A stretch of 64,000 nt of DNA from Haliea alexandrii (lineage in GTDB: Bacteria > Pseudomonadota > Gammaproteobacteria > Pseudomonadales > Halieaceae): contig NZ_RFLW01000001.1 of the NCBI RefSeq assembly GCF_003719295.1, positions 1,134,955-1,198,954 on the forward strand, written 5' to 3'. The number at the start of each line of letters is the position of its first letter. The first letter of the stretch is position 1. Positions 9,219-18,169 of this stretch are shown one piece after another. The notes beneath the pieces are model-generated. The model had not been told where the DNA came from. It did no database searches and was given only the letters and a program-made list of their open reading frames with translations. A program made the translations under genes and the position numbers.

Positions 9219-9764
9219 TTAGGAGGCCTTTTTGGCGGCGCCGCGCTCGGTCGTTACACCTTTGGTGGGGAGCTCGCCACTGCCGGATTCCAGGTGCGCT
9301 CGAATGAACCACTGGAACAGCTCGAGGTCCTTGGCATGGCCGGTCAGCAGGTCTTCTGACACCGGGTCCAGCTCTGCGAGTTCGGCAATTGCCTTACGCT
9401 GGTCAGCAACAATACCGTTGTAGACAATATCCAGCGCTGCCAGATGTTCGTTGGCGAGGGCCCGTTGCAGCGAGTAGTCATCCCAGTCGCGGCGCTTCAC
9501 CAGCGCGGCGGGCGTGCCGACCGGGACGCCACCCAGGGTGGCAATGCGCTCGGCGATGGCATCTACCATTTCGCGCGTGGCCGCAACCTGTGGGTCAAGC
9601 ATTTCATGCACCGCGATGAAGTTGGGTCCTACAACGTTCCAGTGCACGTGCTTCAGGGTCAGGCCCAAGTCAATCAGCGCCACCATACGCTCATCCAGCA
9701 GCGTGATCACTTTCGCAGCTTCCTTTTGTTGCATGCCTGGTACGGTAAAATTGGTGCCTGTCAT
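9219..9764 (-). CDS. dps: Dps-family ferritin-like DNA-protection protein
   Basis: A 181-aa ferritin-like four-helix protein. LTLKHVHWNVVGPNF near residue 38 and HEMLDPQVAATREMVDAIAERI near 58 carry the His, Asp and Glu of the Dps inter-subunit ferroxidase site. Dps forms dodecamers that store iron, consume peroxide and can bind DNA under stress. The Lys/Arg-rich tail (TTERGAAKKAS) could contact DNA. ATG at 9764 is preceded by AAAGGAGAA at good spacing, which decides the start over 9782. It stands alone, with 580 bp of non-coding sequence upstream. Confidence 0.9.
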   Translation of the reverse strand: MTGTNFTVPGMQQKEAAKVITLLDERMVALIDLGLTLKHVHWNVVGPNFIAVHEMLDPQVAATREMVDAIAERIATLGGVPVGTPAALVKRRDWDDYSLQRALANEHLAALDIVYNGIVADQRKAIAELAELDPVSEDLLTGHAKDLELFQWFIRAHLESGSGELPTKGVTTERGAAKKAS

Positions 9765-10344
9765 TCTGTTCTCCTTTCTCACGTTGGCGTTGCCATCAGC
9801 CTCGCTGTGGCACGTGTGCTTGAGGCGCTGTCACGACTTACTCCGGGTTACTGAGTGGACCGCTCGACCGCGCACTCCTCGCGGCGCCGTGCCGCGTTGG
9901 TGGACGTGTTGCAAATACCGTTCCAGAATGCCTGATGACCCTGTTTGCGCGCGCCAAAATCGTTAACGTCGTGCGGCGTGTGGAGAGGCGATTCTCACCG
10001 CATGGCCAGCGCTGACGCGGCCTTGCGGCTGTCAGGCGAGTGCGGGCTGCGATGGATTCGGGCTGTAAATCAATGGCTTGGGGAGGTCGGGCGGGGCGCT
10101 GGACACATGCCGCCACAGGCCTCTTTTGTCCGTAACGGTTTGTGGTTTTTACAAGCGACATTGTAAAACCTGCAGCCAGCAAGCCAACGGTGCCGATTGC
10201 AGGATGCCTATGATGGAATCCGCCACGGAGACCTCTGTCAGCGGCAGCGCCGCCTCCTTTGGGCGGTCCCGTGCGTGTCGCAATGATTGAATTCCGCGAC
10301 ACCCCCCGGCATGCTGTCCGGCGGCCTTGCGAGAGAATACCGGT
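9765..10344. other. Intergenic region between divergent dps and acetoacetyl-CoA synthetase
   Basis: About 580 bp without a supported gene. Open frames here lack ribosome sites and recognisable protein features. It must hold the promoters for dps (leftward) and for the rightward synthetase. One clear structure is the inverted repeat at 10147-10168, listed separately. No transposon ends or RNA gene were recognised. Confidence 0.6.
10147..10168. promoter_or_regulatory. Inverted repeat, possible operator
   Basis: TTTTACAA - six bases (gcgaca) - TTGTAAAA, perfect 8-bp arms with GG/CC just outside (one extra T on the left). It sits 176 bp before the acetoacetyl-CoA synthetase start in otherwise G+C-rich sequence. 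The form fits a TetR-like or fatty acid regulator operator, but no regulator is encoded next to it. Confidence 0.45.
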
Positions 10345-12297
10345 ATGTCTGAAGAGCCGCTTTGGAACCCTTCCCCCGAACGTTGCGCGAGCGCGCAATT
10401 CACCCGTTTCGCCGCGGGGCTTGCCGCGCGCGGGTATCTGCCTGAGGGTGCAGATTATTTTGCCGTGCACGATTGGGCCGTGGCGGAGCCGGTCTTGTTC
10501 TGGCGTGAAGTGTGGGACTTTACCGGTGTGGTCGGAGAGCCCGGGGCGCAGGTGCTCGAAGTCCCCGATCAGTTCCCCGGTGCCCGCTGGTTTCCCGAGG
10601 CCCGGCTCAACTTCGCGGAAAATCTGCTGCAGCGCAGGGATGATCACCCCGCTTTGGTGGGGTTGCTGGAAACAGGGGCGCGGCGTGAGTTGACCTACGC
10701 CGACCTCTACCGGCAGGTGGCCGGGCTGGCCGCCGGGTTGCGCGCGCTCGGCGTCGGCCCTGGAGACCGGGTGGCGGGTCTGCTGCCCAATGTGCCCGAA
10801 GCGGTGATCGCCATGCTGGCCACGGCGAGTCTGGGCGCCACGTGGACCTCATGCTCCCCGGATTTTGGCGTCAATGGCATTATCGATCGCTTTGGGCAGG
10901 TTGCGCCCAAGGTGCTGTTCTGTGCCGATGGCTACTACTACAACGGCAAGCCCTGTGCTGTTCTGGACCGGCTGGACGCCATCCTGCCAGCCGTTGACAG
11001 CGTAGAGCAGGTGGTCGTTGTGCCGCTGCTTGCGGCACAGCCCGCGCTGCCGCAAGGCGTGCCCGCGGCCTTGTTTGCGGGGTTTGTCGACCCCGCCGCG
11101 ACTGTTGTCGCGTTTGCCCGTTTGCCCTTCAACCACCCGCTGTACGTGATGTACTCGTCCGGCACGACGGGTGCGCCCAAGTGTATTCTGCACGGCGCCG
11201 GTGGCACCTTGCTCCAGCACCGCAAAGAGCACAGCCTGATGTGCGACATCGGTCCGCAGGATGTGTTTTTCTACTACACCACCTGTGGCTGGATGATGTG
11301 GAACTGGCTGGCAAGTGGGCTCGCCAGTGGCGCTACGCTGGTACTCTATGATGGTTCTCCCTTTGCGGGCGAAGGCAGGTTGTTACTGGATGCCATAGAT
11401 GCGGAAGGCATCACGGTATTCGGTACCAGTGCCAAGTACATTGGGGCGCTGGAGAAGGCCGGTGAGCGGCCCGCACACAGCCACGATCTGCGCAGCCTGA
11501 AAACGATACTGTCCACCGGTTCGCCCCTGCTGCATGAAAATTACGAGTTTGTGTATCGCGACTTCAAACGGGACGTCTGCCTGTCCAGCATCTCCGGCGG
11601 CACCGACATTCTCTCCTGTTTTGTGGGCGGCTCGCCGACCCTGCCGGTACACGCGGGTGAAATACAGGCGCCCGGGCTGGGCATGGCGGTCGCGATATGG
11701 AATGACCAGGGCTGCCCCGTGCAGGAGCAGAAGGGCGAGCTGGTGTGCACGGCGCCATTCCCCTCGTGCCCCTTGGGTTTCTGGAATGACCCCGATGGCA
11801 GCCGCTTCCACGCGGCCTACTTCGCGCGTTTCGATGGGGTCTGGGCGCAGGGTGATTATGGCGAGGTGACCGCCAATCGGGGGTTCATCATCCACGGGCG
11901 ATCCGATGCGGTATTGAATCCGGGGGGCGTGCGTATCGGTACCGCGGAGATCTACCGGCAGGTCGAACGGTGCGATGCCGTGCTGGAAAGCGTGGTGATT
12001 GGTCAGCAGTGGCAGGGCGACGTGCGTGTGGTGCTCTTCGTGGTGCTGCGTGCAGGTCGCACGCTGGACGCAGCGCTGGAGGCGGAGATCCGCGGTTTGA
12101 TACGTGGCAACACAACGCCGCGTCACGTGCCTGCGCGCATCGTTCAGGTGGCGGATATTCCGCGCACCCTGAGCGGCAAGACCGTCGAGTTGGCAGTGCG
12201 CAATGTGGTGCATGGCGAGCCGGTGAAGAACACCGACGCCCTCGCCAATCCCGACGCGCTGCGGCTGTTCCGCGATTTGCCCAGCTTACAAAGCTGA
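10345..12297 (+). CDS. Acetoacetyl-CoA synthetase (acetoacetate-CoA ligase)
   Basis: A 650-aa ANL-superfamily adenylate-forming enzyme; the length matches acetoacetyl-CoA synthetases. It activates acetoacetate with ATP and CoA, feeding ketone bodies or polymer breakdown products into central metabolism. The AMP-binding core [12 protein letters not shown] is near residue 272, with CGWMMWNW near 313, [11 protein letters not shown] near 389 and the C-terminal lysine region [12 protein letters not shown] near 610. The N-terminal [18 protein letters not shown] element is typical of this subgroup and of acetyl-CoA synthetases. ATG at 10345 chosen over a TTG at 10327. A possible operator lies upstream and a hairpin follows the gene. 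Confidence 0.88.
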   Translation: MSEEPLWNPSPERCASAQFTRFAAGLAARGYLPEGADYFAVHDWAVAEPVLFWREVWDFTGVVGEPGAQVLEVPDQFPGARWFPEARLNFAENLLQRRDDHPALVGLLETGARRELTYADLYRQVAGLAAGLRALGVGPGDRVAGLLPNVPEAVIAMLATASLGATWTSCSPDFGVNGIIDRFGQVAPKVLFCADGYYYNGKPCAVLDRLDAILPAVDSVEQVVVVPLLAAQPALPQGVPAALFAGFVDPAATVVAFARLPFNHPLYVMYSSGTTGAPKCILHGAGGTLLQHRKEHSLMCDIGPQDVFFYYTTCGWMMWNWLASGLASGATLVLYDGSPFAGEGRLLLDAIDAEGITVFGTSAKYIGALEKAGERPAHSHDLRSLKTILSTGSPLLHENYEFVYRDFKRDVCLSSISGGTDILSCFVGGSPTLPVHAGEIQAPGLGMAVAIWNDQGCPVQEQKGELVCTAPFPSCPLGFWNDPDGSRFHAAYFARFDGVWAQGDYGEVTANRGFIIHGRSDAVLNPGGVRIGTAEIYRQVERCDAVLESVVIGQQWQGDVRVVLFVVLRAGRTLDAALEAEIRGLIRGNTTPRHVPARIVQVADIPRTLSGKTVELAVRNVVHGEPVKNTDALANPDALRLFRDLPSLQS

Positions 12298-12308
12298 CAT
12301 AGGCCAAA

Positions 12309-12333
12309 GACTGCGGCGCTTATCGCCGTAGTC
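12309..12333 (+). terminator. Hairpin after acetoacetyl-CoA synthetase
   Basis: GACTGCGGCG - CTTAT - CGCCGTAGTC: a 10-bp stem with one G-T pair and a 5-base loop, 12 bases after the synthetase stop and before ctaA. It lacks a T run, so it may be a weak terminator or a transcript-stabilising structure. Confidence 0.45.
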
Positions 12334-12392
12334 GGCCGAAATTCGGTTATCATTGCGCTCCCTGATTAAGGCAGGCAGGCCGAGGTAGCGCG

Positions 12393-13436
12393 ATGGTACT
12401 TTCCCGACAGACACACTACGACCGACAGATCGCCGCCTGGCTCATTCTCTGCGCCGCGGTGATCTTTGGCATGATATTGCTGGGTGGCGTGACACGGCTG
12501 ACCAACTCCGGCCTCTCCATGGTCGAGTGGCGCCCGATCATGGGTATCGTCCCGCCCCTTACGGAAGTGGCCTGGCAAGAGGTGTTCGACAAGTACCGGC
12601 AGTCGCCCGAGTACCTGAAGATCAACCGCGGCATGTCGCTGGATGCCTTCAAGACCATCTTCATGTTCGAGTACCTGCACCGGGTGCTGGGGCGTTTGAT
12701 TGGTGTGCTGTTTTTCTTCCCCATGCTGTTCTTTGCCTTCACTGGACGCGTGCGCGCCGGCTTGATGCCGCGGCTGTGGTTGCTGTTCGTGCTCGGCGGC
12801 TGCCAGGGGCTGCTCGGCTGGTACATGGTGAAAAGTGGGTTGGTCGACAATCCGCACGTTAGCCAATACCGGCTCACCGCGCACCTGGGCCTGGCGTTTG
12901 TCATCTACGCCGCGATGCTGTGGGTGATACTCGATGTGCTTGCGGGCCGCAGGCCCGGCAATCGGCAACCGCACGCACTCGCGCCCTGGGGCGTGGGCCT
13001 GGTGGGGCTGGTTTTTCTGATGATTCTGTCAGGCGGTCTGGTAGCCGGCACCAAAGCGGGCTTCGCCTACAGTACGTGGCCCCTCATGGGAACCTCCTTT
13101 GTGCCGCCGGGCCTGTATGCGGGTGATCCGGCCTGGCTGGACGCGTTCGAGGATATCACCACAATCCAGTTCAACCACCGCATATTTGCGTATCTGCTGT
13201 TTGTGCTGATCCACCTGTTTGCATGGCGTCTGTGGCGCACAGGCCTTGGGGGGCGCGAGCGGCTGGCTAGCGTGTTCTTGCTTGCTGCCTTGTGGTTGCA
13301 GGTGATTCTGGGTATCAGCACTTTGCTGTTGCATGTGCCGATCAGCCTGGCGGCGGCGCACCAGGGGGGCGCCGTGGTGCTGCTCTCGGCGACCATCTAT
13401 GCCGCGCATCTGTTACGTCGGGGCCGTCTGGCCTAG
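12393..13436 (+). CDS. ctaA: Heme A synthase (COX15/CtaA family)
   Basis: A 347-aa inner membrane protein with about eight transmembrane helices in two repeated halves. It oxidises the C8 methyl group of heme O to make heme A for aa3-type cytochrome oxidases. The family pattern GGVTRLTNSGLSMVEW is near residue 31. The four expected histidines are visible in EYLHRVLGR, TAHLGLAF, QFNHRIFAY and AAHQGGA. The length suits the alpha/gammaproteobacterial COX15 type rather than the shorter Bacillus form. No ctaB or oxidase gene is adjacent. A 95-bp gap with a hairpin separates it from the synthetase gene. Confidence 0.9.
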   Translation: MVLSRQTHYDRQIAAWLILCAAVIFGMILLGGVTRLTNSGLSMVEWRPIMGIVPPLTEVAWQEVFDKYRQSPEYLKINRGMSLDAFKTIFMFEYLHRVLGRLIGVLFFFPMLFFAFTGRVRAGLMPRLWLLFVLGGCQGLLGWYMVKSGLVDNPHVSQYRLTAHLGLAFVIYAAMLWVILDVLAGRRPGNRQPHALAPWGVGLVGLVFLMILSGGLVAGTKAGFAYSTWPLMGTSFVPPGLYAGDPAWLDAFEDITTIQFNHRIFAYLLFVLIHLFAWRLWRTGLGGRERLASVFLLAALWLQVILGISTLLLHVPISLAAAHQGGAVVLLSATIYAAHLLRRGRLA

Positions 13437-13447
13437 GGCGCTGCGGC

Positions 13448-13666
13448 CTACCAGAAACGCAGGGCGGCGTCGTCAGCTCGGCGCCCCGGCAGGAGTCGAC
13501 GATCCTCGCTGTGCGCATCAAAGCGCACCGTCGTGCGGCGGTCGGCGTTACTGCGGCGGTCCAGACGGCGCCGATCGGGGCCGGCGTATTTTCGCTTGCC
13601 CTGGCGGTCGGCACAGAACGCGGGTGAAAGATCTCGCGCTTCGAACAATGGGGGTTTGTCGGGCAT
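13448..13666 (-). CDS. Small DRR-rich conserved hypothetical protein
   Basis: A 72-aa basic and acidic protein of unknown function. The ribosome site GAGGAGG seven bases before the ATG at 13666 is among the strongest in the window, which argues for a real gene. The sequence repeats Asp-Arg-Arg: GPDRRRLDRR, NADRRTTVRF, EDRRLLPGRRADD, and ends LRFW. It has no signal peptide or membrane segment. Similar short DRR-repeat proteins occur in marine gammaproteobacteria to my memory, without an assigned role. It is convergent with ctaA (11-bp gap) and divergent from the type I secretion operon. Confidence 0.7.
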   Translation of the reverse strand: MPDKPPLFEARDLSPAFCADRQGKRKYAGPDRRRLDRRSNADRRTTVRFDAHSEDRRLLPGRRADDAALRFW

Positions 13667-13777
13667 GTAAAAGCCTCCTCGCTTAAGGGCGGACGCTTTG
13701 TTCTACACGATCGCCGCCTGCATTGTGGACCCACGCAGTATAGTCTGCACGTTTGTGAATGGTTTTTTCTGCCGTCT

Positions 13778-13793
13778 TGTGACCTGCGTCACA
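13778..13793. promoter_or_regulatory. CRP/Vfr-like site upstream of T1SS operon
   Basis: TGTGA-cctgcg-TCACA, a full match to the CRP consensus palindrome, 120 bp before the start of the type I secretion ATPase. A TATTCT at 13817-13822 could be the -10, which would put the site near -43. The same palindrome recurs before the adhesin gene (25762) and the TolC-OmpA gene (33468). Confidence 0.7.
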
Positions 13794-13859
13794 TAGCAAT
13801 TCGGCGGTAACTGGCTTATTCTCCGTGTTCCTTAATTACTAAAATTTTCAGTGGGTTAG

Positions 13860-13881
13860 AGAGTGTTGGTGAAAATACTCT
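13860..13881. repeat. Inverted repeat in the T1SS operon leader
   Basis: AGAGTGTT - ggtgaa - AATACTCT: 8-bp arms with one G-T mismatch, 33 bp before the secretion ATPase start. It could be an operator or a leader RNA hairpin. Confidence 0.4.
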
Positions 13882-13913
13882 GAAGACCGCGCAGAAAAGG
13901 GCACCCCATACCG

Positions 13914-16040
13914 ATGACCGCGAGCGCTGACGACCCCTTGCTGCAGAGCCTGCTGGCGCTGTGTCGCTATCACGGCAGTGCGTCCACCGCCGAAGCACTG
14001 GTGGGTGGGTTGCCGCTTGAAGAAGGGCGCTTGACGCCTTCGCTGGTGCAGCGTGCTGCCAGTCGGGCCGGGCTCGCCAGCCGCATTGTCGAGCGCAGTG
14101 CCCGTGCCGTGGAGCCCGCCTTGCTGCCGGCGATCGTACTGCTGCGGGATGAACGTGCCTGCGTGCTGGTGGGCTGGAGTGCCGACGGCAGTGAAGCCAC
14201 GGTGATCTACCCGGAGCTGAACGAGGCGGCGGTTGCCGTGCCGGCGGCAGAGCTGCTGGCGGATGAGACCGGCAGCGTCATTGTGTGCCGGCCGCGGTTT
14301 CGCTTTGACCAGCGCACGCCGCGCACCGGCACCTCCGAGCGCGGTCACTGGTTCTGGGATGCGATTCGCGCCAACATGCCCGTCTACCGCGACGTGCTGC
14401 TTGCAGCCTTTTTCATCAATGTATTCGCTCTGGCGCTGCCTATTTTCACCATGAACGTCTACGACCGCGTAGTACCGAACCACGCGGTAGAGACCCTCTG
14501 GATGCTGGCCATCGGCGTGGTGGCCATCATGCTCGCGGATATTGTGCTGCGCACCATGCGCGGCTATTTCCTCGATCTTGCCAGTCGCCGTGTGGATGTC
14601 GAGCTGTCCGGCAAGATCATGGAACGGGTACTGGGCTCGCGGCTGGAAAACCGGGCACTGTCGGTGGGCTCCTATGCCGTGAACCTGCGCTCCTTCGAAA
14701 CCGTGCGCGATTTCATCACCTCCGCTTCGGTAACGACGCTGATTGATGTGCCCTTCGCGTTGATTTTTGTTGCGGTCATCGGCTGGATCGCCTGGCCGGT
14801 GCTGATTCCGTTGGCGCTGGGTTTGCTGGTGGTGCTCGGCTATGCCCTGGCTACCCAGGGCAAACTGCGGGCGCTCTCGGAAACCACCTATCGCGCGGGC
14901 GCGCAGCGCAATGCCACGTTAATCGAAAGCCTGGTGGGGCTGGATACCATCAAGGCCATGGGCGCCGAGTCGCGCATGCAGCGCAAGTGGGAGGAAAGCA
15001 CTGCCTTCCTGGCACACGTGGGCTTGCAGTTGCGGCTGGTGTCCAATTCCACCATCAACGTGACGCTCTGGGGCAATCAGATGGTCACGCTGTTCGTGAT
15101 TATCACCGGGGTCTATCTGATCACCGCGGGGCAGTTGAGCATGGGTGGCCTGATTGCCTGCAGCATGCTGAGCGGACGGGTCATGGCGCCGTTTGGCCAA
15201 GTGGCCGGCCTGATCACCTCGTGGCACAACGCCGAGATCTCGCTGAAGTCGCTGGACGAGGTCATGGCGAAGCCCATGGAGCGCGCCGAGGGTGCCCAGT
15301 TCCTGTCGCGGGAAATGTTCCAGGGTGATATCGAGTTTCGCAATGTGTCCTTTGCCTACCCGGGCGCGGAAATGGAGTCGCTGAGCAATGTCTCCTTCCG
15401 TATCCGGCCCGGAGAGCATGTCGCCATTCTCGGGCGCGTGGGTTCGGGCAAGTCCACACTGCAGAAACTCGCCATGGGCCTGTATCAGCCGACGGAAGGC
15501 GCGGTGATGGTCGATGGTATTGATCTTCGTCAGCTGGACCCCAGCGAGCTGCGCTCGCGTGTCGGGTATGTGCCGCAGGACGTCACACTGTTCTTTGGCA
15601 GCCTGCGCGACAATATCGCCCTGTCGCACGCCAATGTCAGCGATGCCGCTTTGGTGCGTGCTGCCGAAATTGCCAATCTGTCCGACTATATCAACCGCCA
15701 TCCCAAGGGCTTTGACATGCAGGTCAGCGAGCGTGGTGACTCCCTGTCAGGTGGTCAGCGCAAGTGCGTGGCATTGGCGCGCGCCATGGTGCACGAGCCG
15801 CCCATCCTGTTGATGGATGAGCCCACCGGGTCCATGGATCACTCAACGGAAGTGGCGGTGAAGCAGCAACTGACGGGCTGCCTCAAGGGGCGCACCTGGC
15901 TGGTGGTTACCCACCGCAACTCGCTGCTGGAGATGGTCGACCGCATTCTGGTTATCGACAATGGCAAGCTGGTGGCGGACGGGCCGCGCGATAGCGTTAT
16001 TCAGGCGCTGCAGCAGGGCAAGATAGGGGCGGCGCGATGA
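13914..16040 (+). CDS. lapB: Type I secretion ABC permease/ATPase (LapB-like)
   Basis: A 708-aa type I secretion transporter for adhesin export across the inner membrane. Order: a C39-like but non-peptidase domain (about residues 5-130; no catalytic Cys near LLALCRYHG), membrane segments from about 160 to 420, then an ABC ATPase with Walker A GRVGSGKST (about 506), signature LSGGQRKCVALARA (about 612) and Walker B ILLMDEPTGSMD. A degenerate C39 domain is typical of LapB-class exporters that do not cut leader peptides. It overlaps the adaptor gene by ATGA, so the two are coupled. The probable cargo is the adhesin encoded at 25891. A CRP-like site lies upstream. Confidence 0.88.
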   Translation: MTASADDPLLQSLLALCRYHGSASTAEALVGGLPLEEGRLTPSLVQRAASRAGLASRIVERSARAVEPALLPAIVLLRDERACVLVGWSADGSEATVIYPELNEAAVAVPAAELLADETGSVIVCRPRFRFDQRTPRTGTSERGHWFWDAIRANMPVYRDVLLAAFFINVFALALPIFTMNVYDRVVPNHAVETLWMLAIGVVAIMLADIVLRTMRGYFLDLASRRVDVELSGKIMERVLGSRLENRALSVGSYAVNLRSFETVRDFITSASVTTLIDVPFALIFVAVIGWIAWPVLIPLALGLLVVLGYALATQGKLRALSETTYRAGAQRNATLIESLVGLDTIKAMGAESRMQRKWEESTAFLAHVGLQLRLVSNSTINVTLWGNQMVTLFVIITGVYLITAGQLSMGGLIACSMLSGRVMAPFGQVAGLITSWHNAEISLKSLDEVMAKPMERAEGAQFLSREMFQGDIEFRNVSFAYPGAEMESLSNVSFRIRPGEHVAILGRVGSGKSTLQKLAMGLYQPTEGAVMVDGIDLRQLDPSELRSRVGYVPQDVTLFFGSLRDNIALSHANVSDAALVRAAEIANLSDYINRHPKGFDMQVSERGDSLSGGQRKCVALARAMVHEPPILLMDEPTGSMDHSTEVAVKQQLTGCLKGRTWLVVTHRNSLLEMVDRILVIDNGKLVADGPRDSVIQALQQGKIGAAR

Positions 16041-17437
16041 ACGAGGAAAAAGAAGCAGCGCCAGCGGAAACTGCCCCCGAGCGGCCGCGCCGTTTTCTGG
16101 CAGATTTCATTTTTGCGCCTTGGTTGCGCAAAACTGATGATACACCCGCCGGTTGGGAGCAGGATGCCCATCGTGCCTACCTGCAGCAGCAGCCGCTGCG
16201 CGCCCGGGGCCTGCTCTACGTGGTGGCCCTCATTGTGCTCGCCCTGGTGGTGTGGGCGGCATTTGCCGAGGTGGACGAGGTCACCCGTGGCGAGGGCAAG
16301 GTGATTCCCTCGCAGCAGATTCAGGTCATGCAGTCCCAGGACGGCGGGGTCGTCACCGAAATCCACGCGCGTGCGGGTGACGTCGTCGAGGCCGGCCAGC
16401 TGCTGGTGCGGCTCGACCAGACCCGCTCCGCCTCCAACCTGCGGGAAAACCAGGCGGAGTTCCGCGCGTTGTCAGTGCGTGCGGCGCGCCTGACGGCCAA
16501 CCTGGCGGGCACAGCATTTACGCCGGAGCCGGAATGGTCCCTGCAGGCGCCGGGTATTGTCGAGCAGGAGCAGGCGCTCTACGCATCACTGCAAGCGCAG
16601 CTCACCCTGCAGCGCCAGATTGCCGCCGAACAGCTGGAGCAGCGGCAACAGGAGCTGGCGGAGGTGACTGCGCGCTCCCGGCAACTGGCCCGCTCACTGG
16701 AGTTGAGCCGGCAGGAGCTGAGCGTGACGCGGCCCATGGTTGCCTCCGGTGCGGTGTCCCAGGTGGAAATTCTGCGGCTGGAGCGCGAGGTGAACCAGCT
16801 CAGCGGCGAGTACGATCAATCCCGCGCCCAGCTCAAGCGCATCGATTCCGCCATTGCCGAGGCCCAGCGGCGGCTGTCGGAAGTGGAAGTGGAGTTCGAG
16901 AATACAGTGCGCCAGGAGTTGACCGATACCATCGCGCGTATCAACGGTCTGCGCGAGGCGGGCGAGGGACTCAGTGATCGCGTGCGTCAAACGGAAGTGC
17001 GCTCCCCCGTGAAGGGTACGGTCAACCGTCTTTACTTCAATACCATCGGTGGTGTGGTACTGCCGGGCAAAGAAGTCATTGAAATTGTGCCGCTGGACGA
17101 CAGCCTGCTGGTGGAAGTGCGTATTCGGCCTAAGGACATTGCATTCCTGGTGCCGGGGCAGGAAGCGCTGGTGAAGCTGACGGCCTACGATTTTGTGGTG
17201 TACGGCGGCCTCGAGGGCGTGGTTGAACACATTGGTGCAGACACCATTATGGATGAGGAGGGCAACCCGTTTTATGAGGTGCATGTACGTACCCGCGAGT
17301 CGGGTTTTGGTGTGGACATGCCGATCATGCCGGGTATGACGGTGCAGGTGGATGTGCTCACTGGCAAGAAAACCATCCTTGCCTACTTGATGAAACCGGT
17401 GCTGCGCGCGAAACAGTACGCGCTGACGGAGCGTTAA
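16037..17437 (+). CDS. lapC: Type I secretion periplasmic adaptor (HlyD/LapC-like)
   Basis: A 466-aa membrane fusion protein linking the LapB-like ATPase to an outer membrane TolC protein. One transmembrane helix (LLYVVALIVLALVVWAAFAEV, about residues 55-75) follows a cytosolic N-terminus. Then a biotinyl-lipoyl-like half domain (GKVIPSQQIQVMQSQDGG), a long helical hairpin rich in Gln/Glu (about 130-310), and the second lipoyl half plus beta-barrel VRSPVKGTVNRLYFNTIGGV. The final LTGKKTILAYLMKPVLRA is a common C-terminal signature of HlyD-type adaptors. It starts inside the lapB stop and ends overlapping the next start (TAATG). Confidence 0.9.
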   Translation: MNEEKEAAPAETAPERPRRFLADFIFAPWLRKTDDTPAGWEQDAHRAYLQQQPLRARGLLYVVALIVLALVVWAAFAEVDEVTRGEGKVIPSQQIQVMQSQDGGVVTEIHARAGDVVEAGQLLVRLDQTRSASNLRENQAEFRALSVRAARLTANLAGTAFTPEPEWSLQAPGIVEQEQALYASLQAQLTLQRQIAAEQLEQRQQELAEVTARSRQLARSLELSRQELSVTRPMVASGAVSQVEILRLEREVNQLSGEYDQSRAQLKRIDSAIAEAQRRLSEVEVEFENTVRQELTDTIARINGLREAGEGLSDRVRQTEVRSPVKGTVNRLYFNTIGGVVLPGKEVIEIVPLDDSLLVEVRIRPKDIAFLVPGQEALVKLTAYDFVVYGGLEGVVEHIGADTIMDEEGNPFYEVHVRTRESGFGVDMPIMPGMTVQVDVLTGKKTILAYLMKPVLRAKQYALTER

Positions 17438-18048
17438 TGAAACATGTTTTTGTGACACCGGGTGGCGCCCTGCGTAACCGCTGGCGGGAAGCCTTTCCCG
17501 AGGCGCTGGTGGTAACCTCGGTGGAGGCGCTTGCGCTGGAAGCGCCCGCGGCGGAAGTGGCGTGGCTGGATGCCAGCCAGATGGACGACCCGGTGCGCCG
17601 GGCCAGCCTGGCGACCGCTATCGCGGCGGGTTACCGCGTTGTCGTCATGAGTGCGATGCCCGGGGAAGCGGATGCATTTCAGGCGCTCAATGCCGGTGCT
17701 GTTGGCTACTGTCACCTGGAATCGGCGCCAGAGCAGCTGCGCGAGATCGGCCTGGTCGTGGCCCATGGCGGCCTGTGGATGCCGCCGGAGCTGGTGCAGC
17801 GGCTTTTGGCGCTGTCAGTGCGTACGCAGCCCACAAGTGAGGCGGCTCGCGCCGATCTCAAGCTACTTACACCACGCGAGCACGATGTGGCGCGCCATAT
17901 CGCGCAGGGTGCGAGCAACCGTGAAATCGCCGTTGCGCTGGACATCACGGAGCGAACGGTGAAGGCGCATTTGTCCGCCGTGTTTGAGAAACTCGCTGTG
18001 CGCGATCGGGTGCAACTGGCCCTGGTGATGCGCCAGATAGCGGGCTGA
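17437..18048 (+). CDS. LuxR-family regulator with pseudo-receiver domain
   Basis: A 203-aa protein whose start overlaps the adaptor stop (TAATG), making it the third gene of the secretion operon. The C-terminal ~65 residues are a LuxR/GerE helix-turn-helix: LTPREHDVARHIAQGASNRE and ITERTVKAHLSAVFEKL. The N-terminal ~120 residues resemble a response-regulator receiver in length and layout but lack the acidic pair after strand 1 (VFVTPGG) and have His in place of the conserved Lys (GYCHLE), so phosphorylation is doubtful. It probably controls adhesin or biofilm genes; the targets are unknown. Confidence 0.8.
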   Translation: MKHVFVTPGGALRNRWREAFPEALVVTSVEALALEAPAAEVAWLDASQMDDPVRRASLATAIAAGYRVVVMSAMPGEADAFQALNAGAVGYCHLESAPEQLREIGLVVAHGGLWMPPELVQRLLALSVRTQPTSEAARADLKLLTPREHDVARHIAQGASNREIAVALDITERTVKAHLSAVFEKLAVRDRVQLALVMRQIAG

Positions 18049-18169
18049 GCCACCGCTAGCGCGCCATCCGTCACGGTTTCTTGCCGCTGGTCAGCGCCCG
18101 CTGGTATTGCCCCGGCCGCTGGCGATACTGGAAGCTGATGGTATTGCAAGCAGTTGGAGCGGGTAGAGC

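Noticed and set aside
9838-10647. A 269-codon minus-strand frame in the dps/synthetase gap
   Set aside because: Arg/Pro-rich composition, no ribosome site, and it overlaps the synthetase start.
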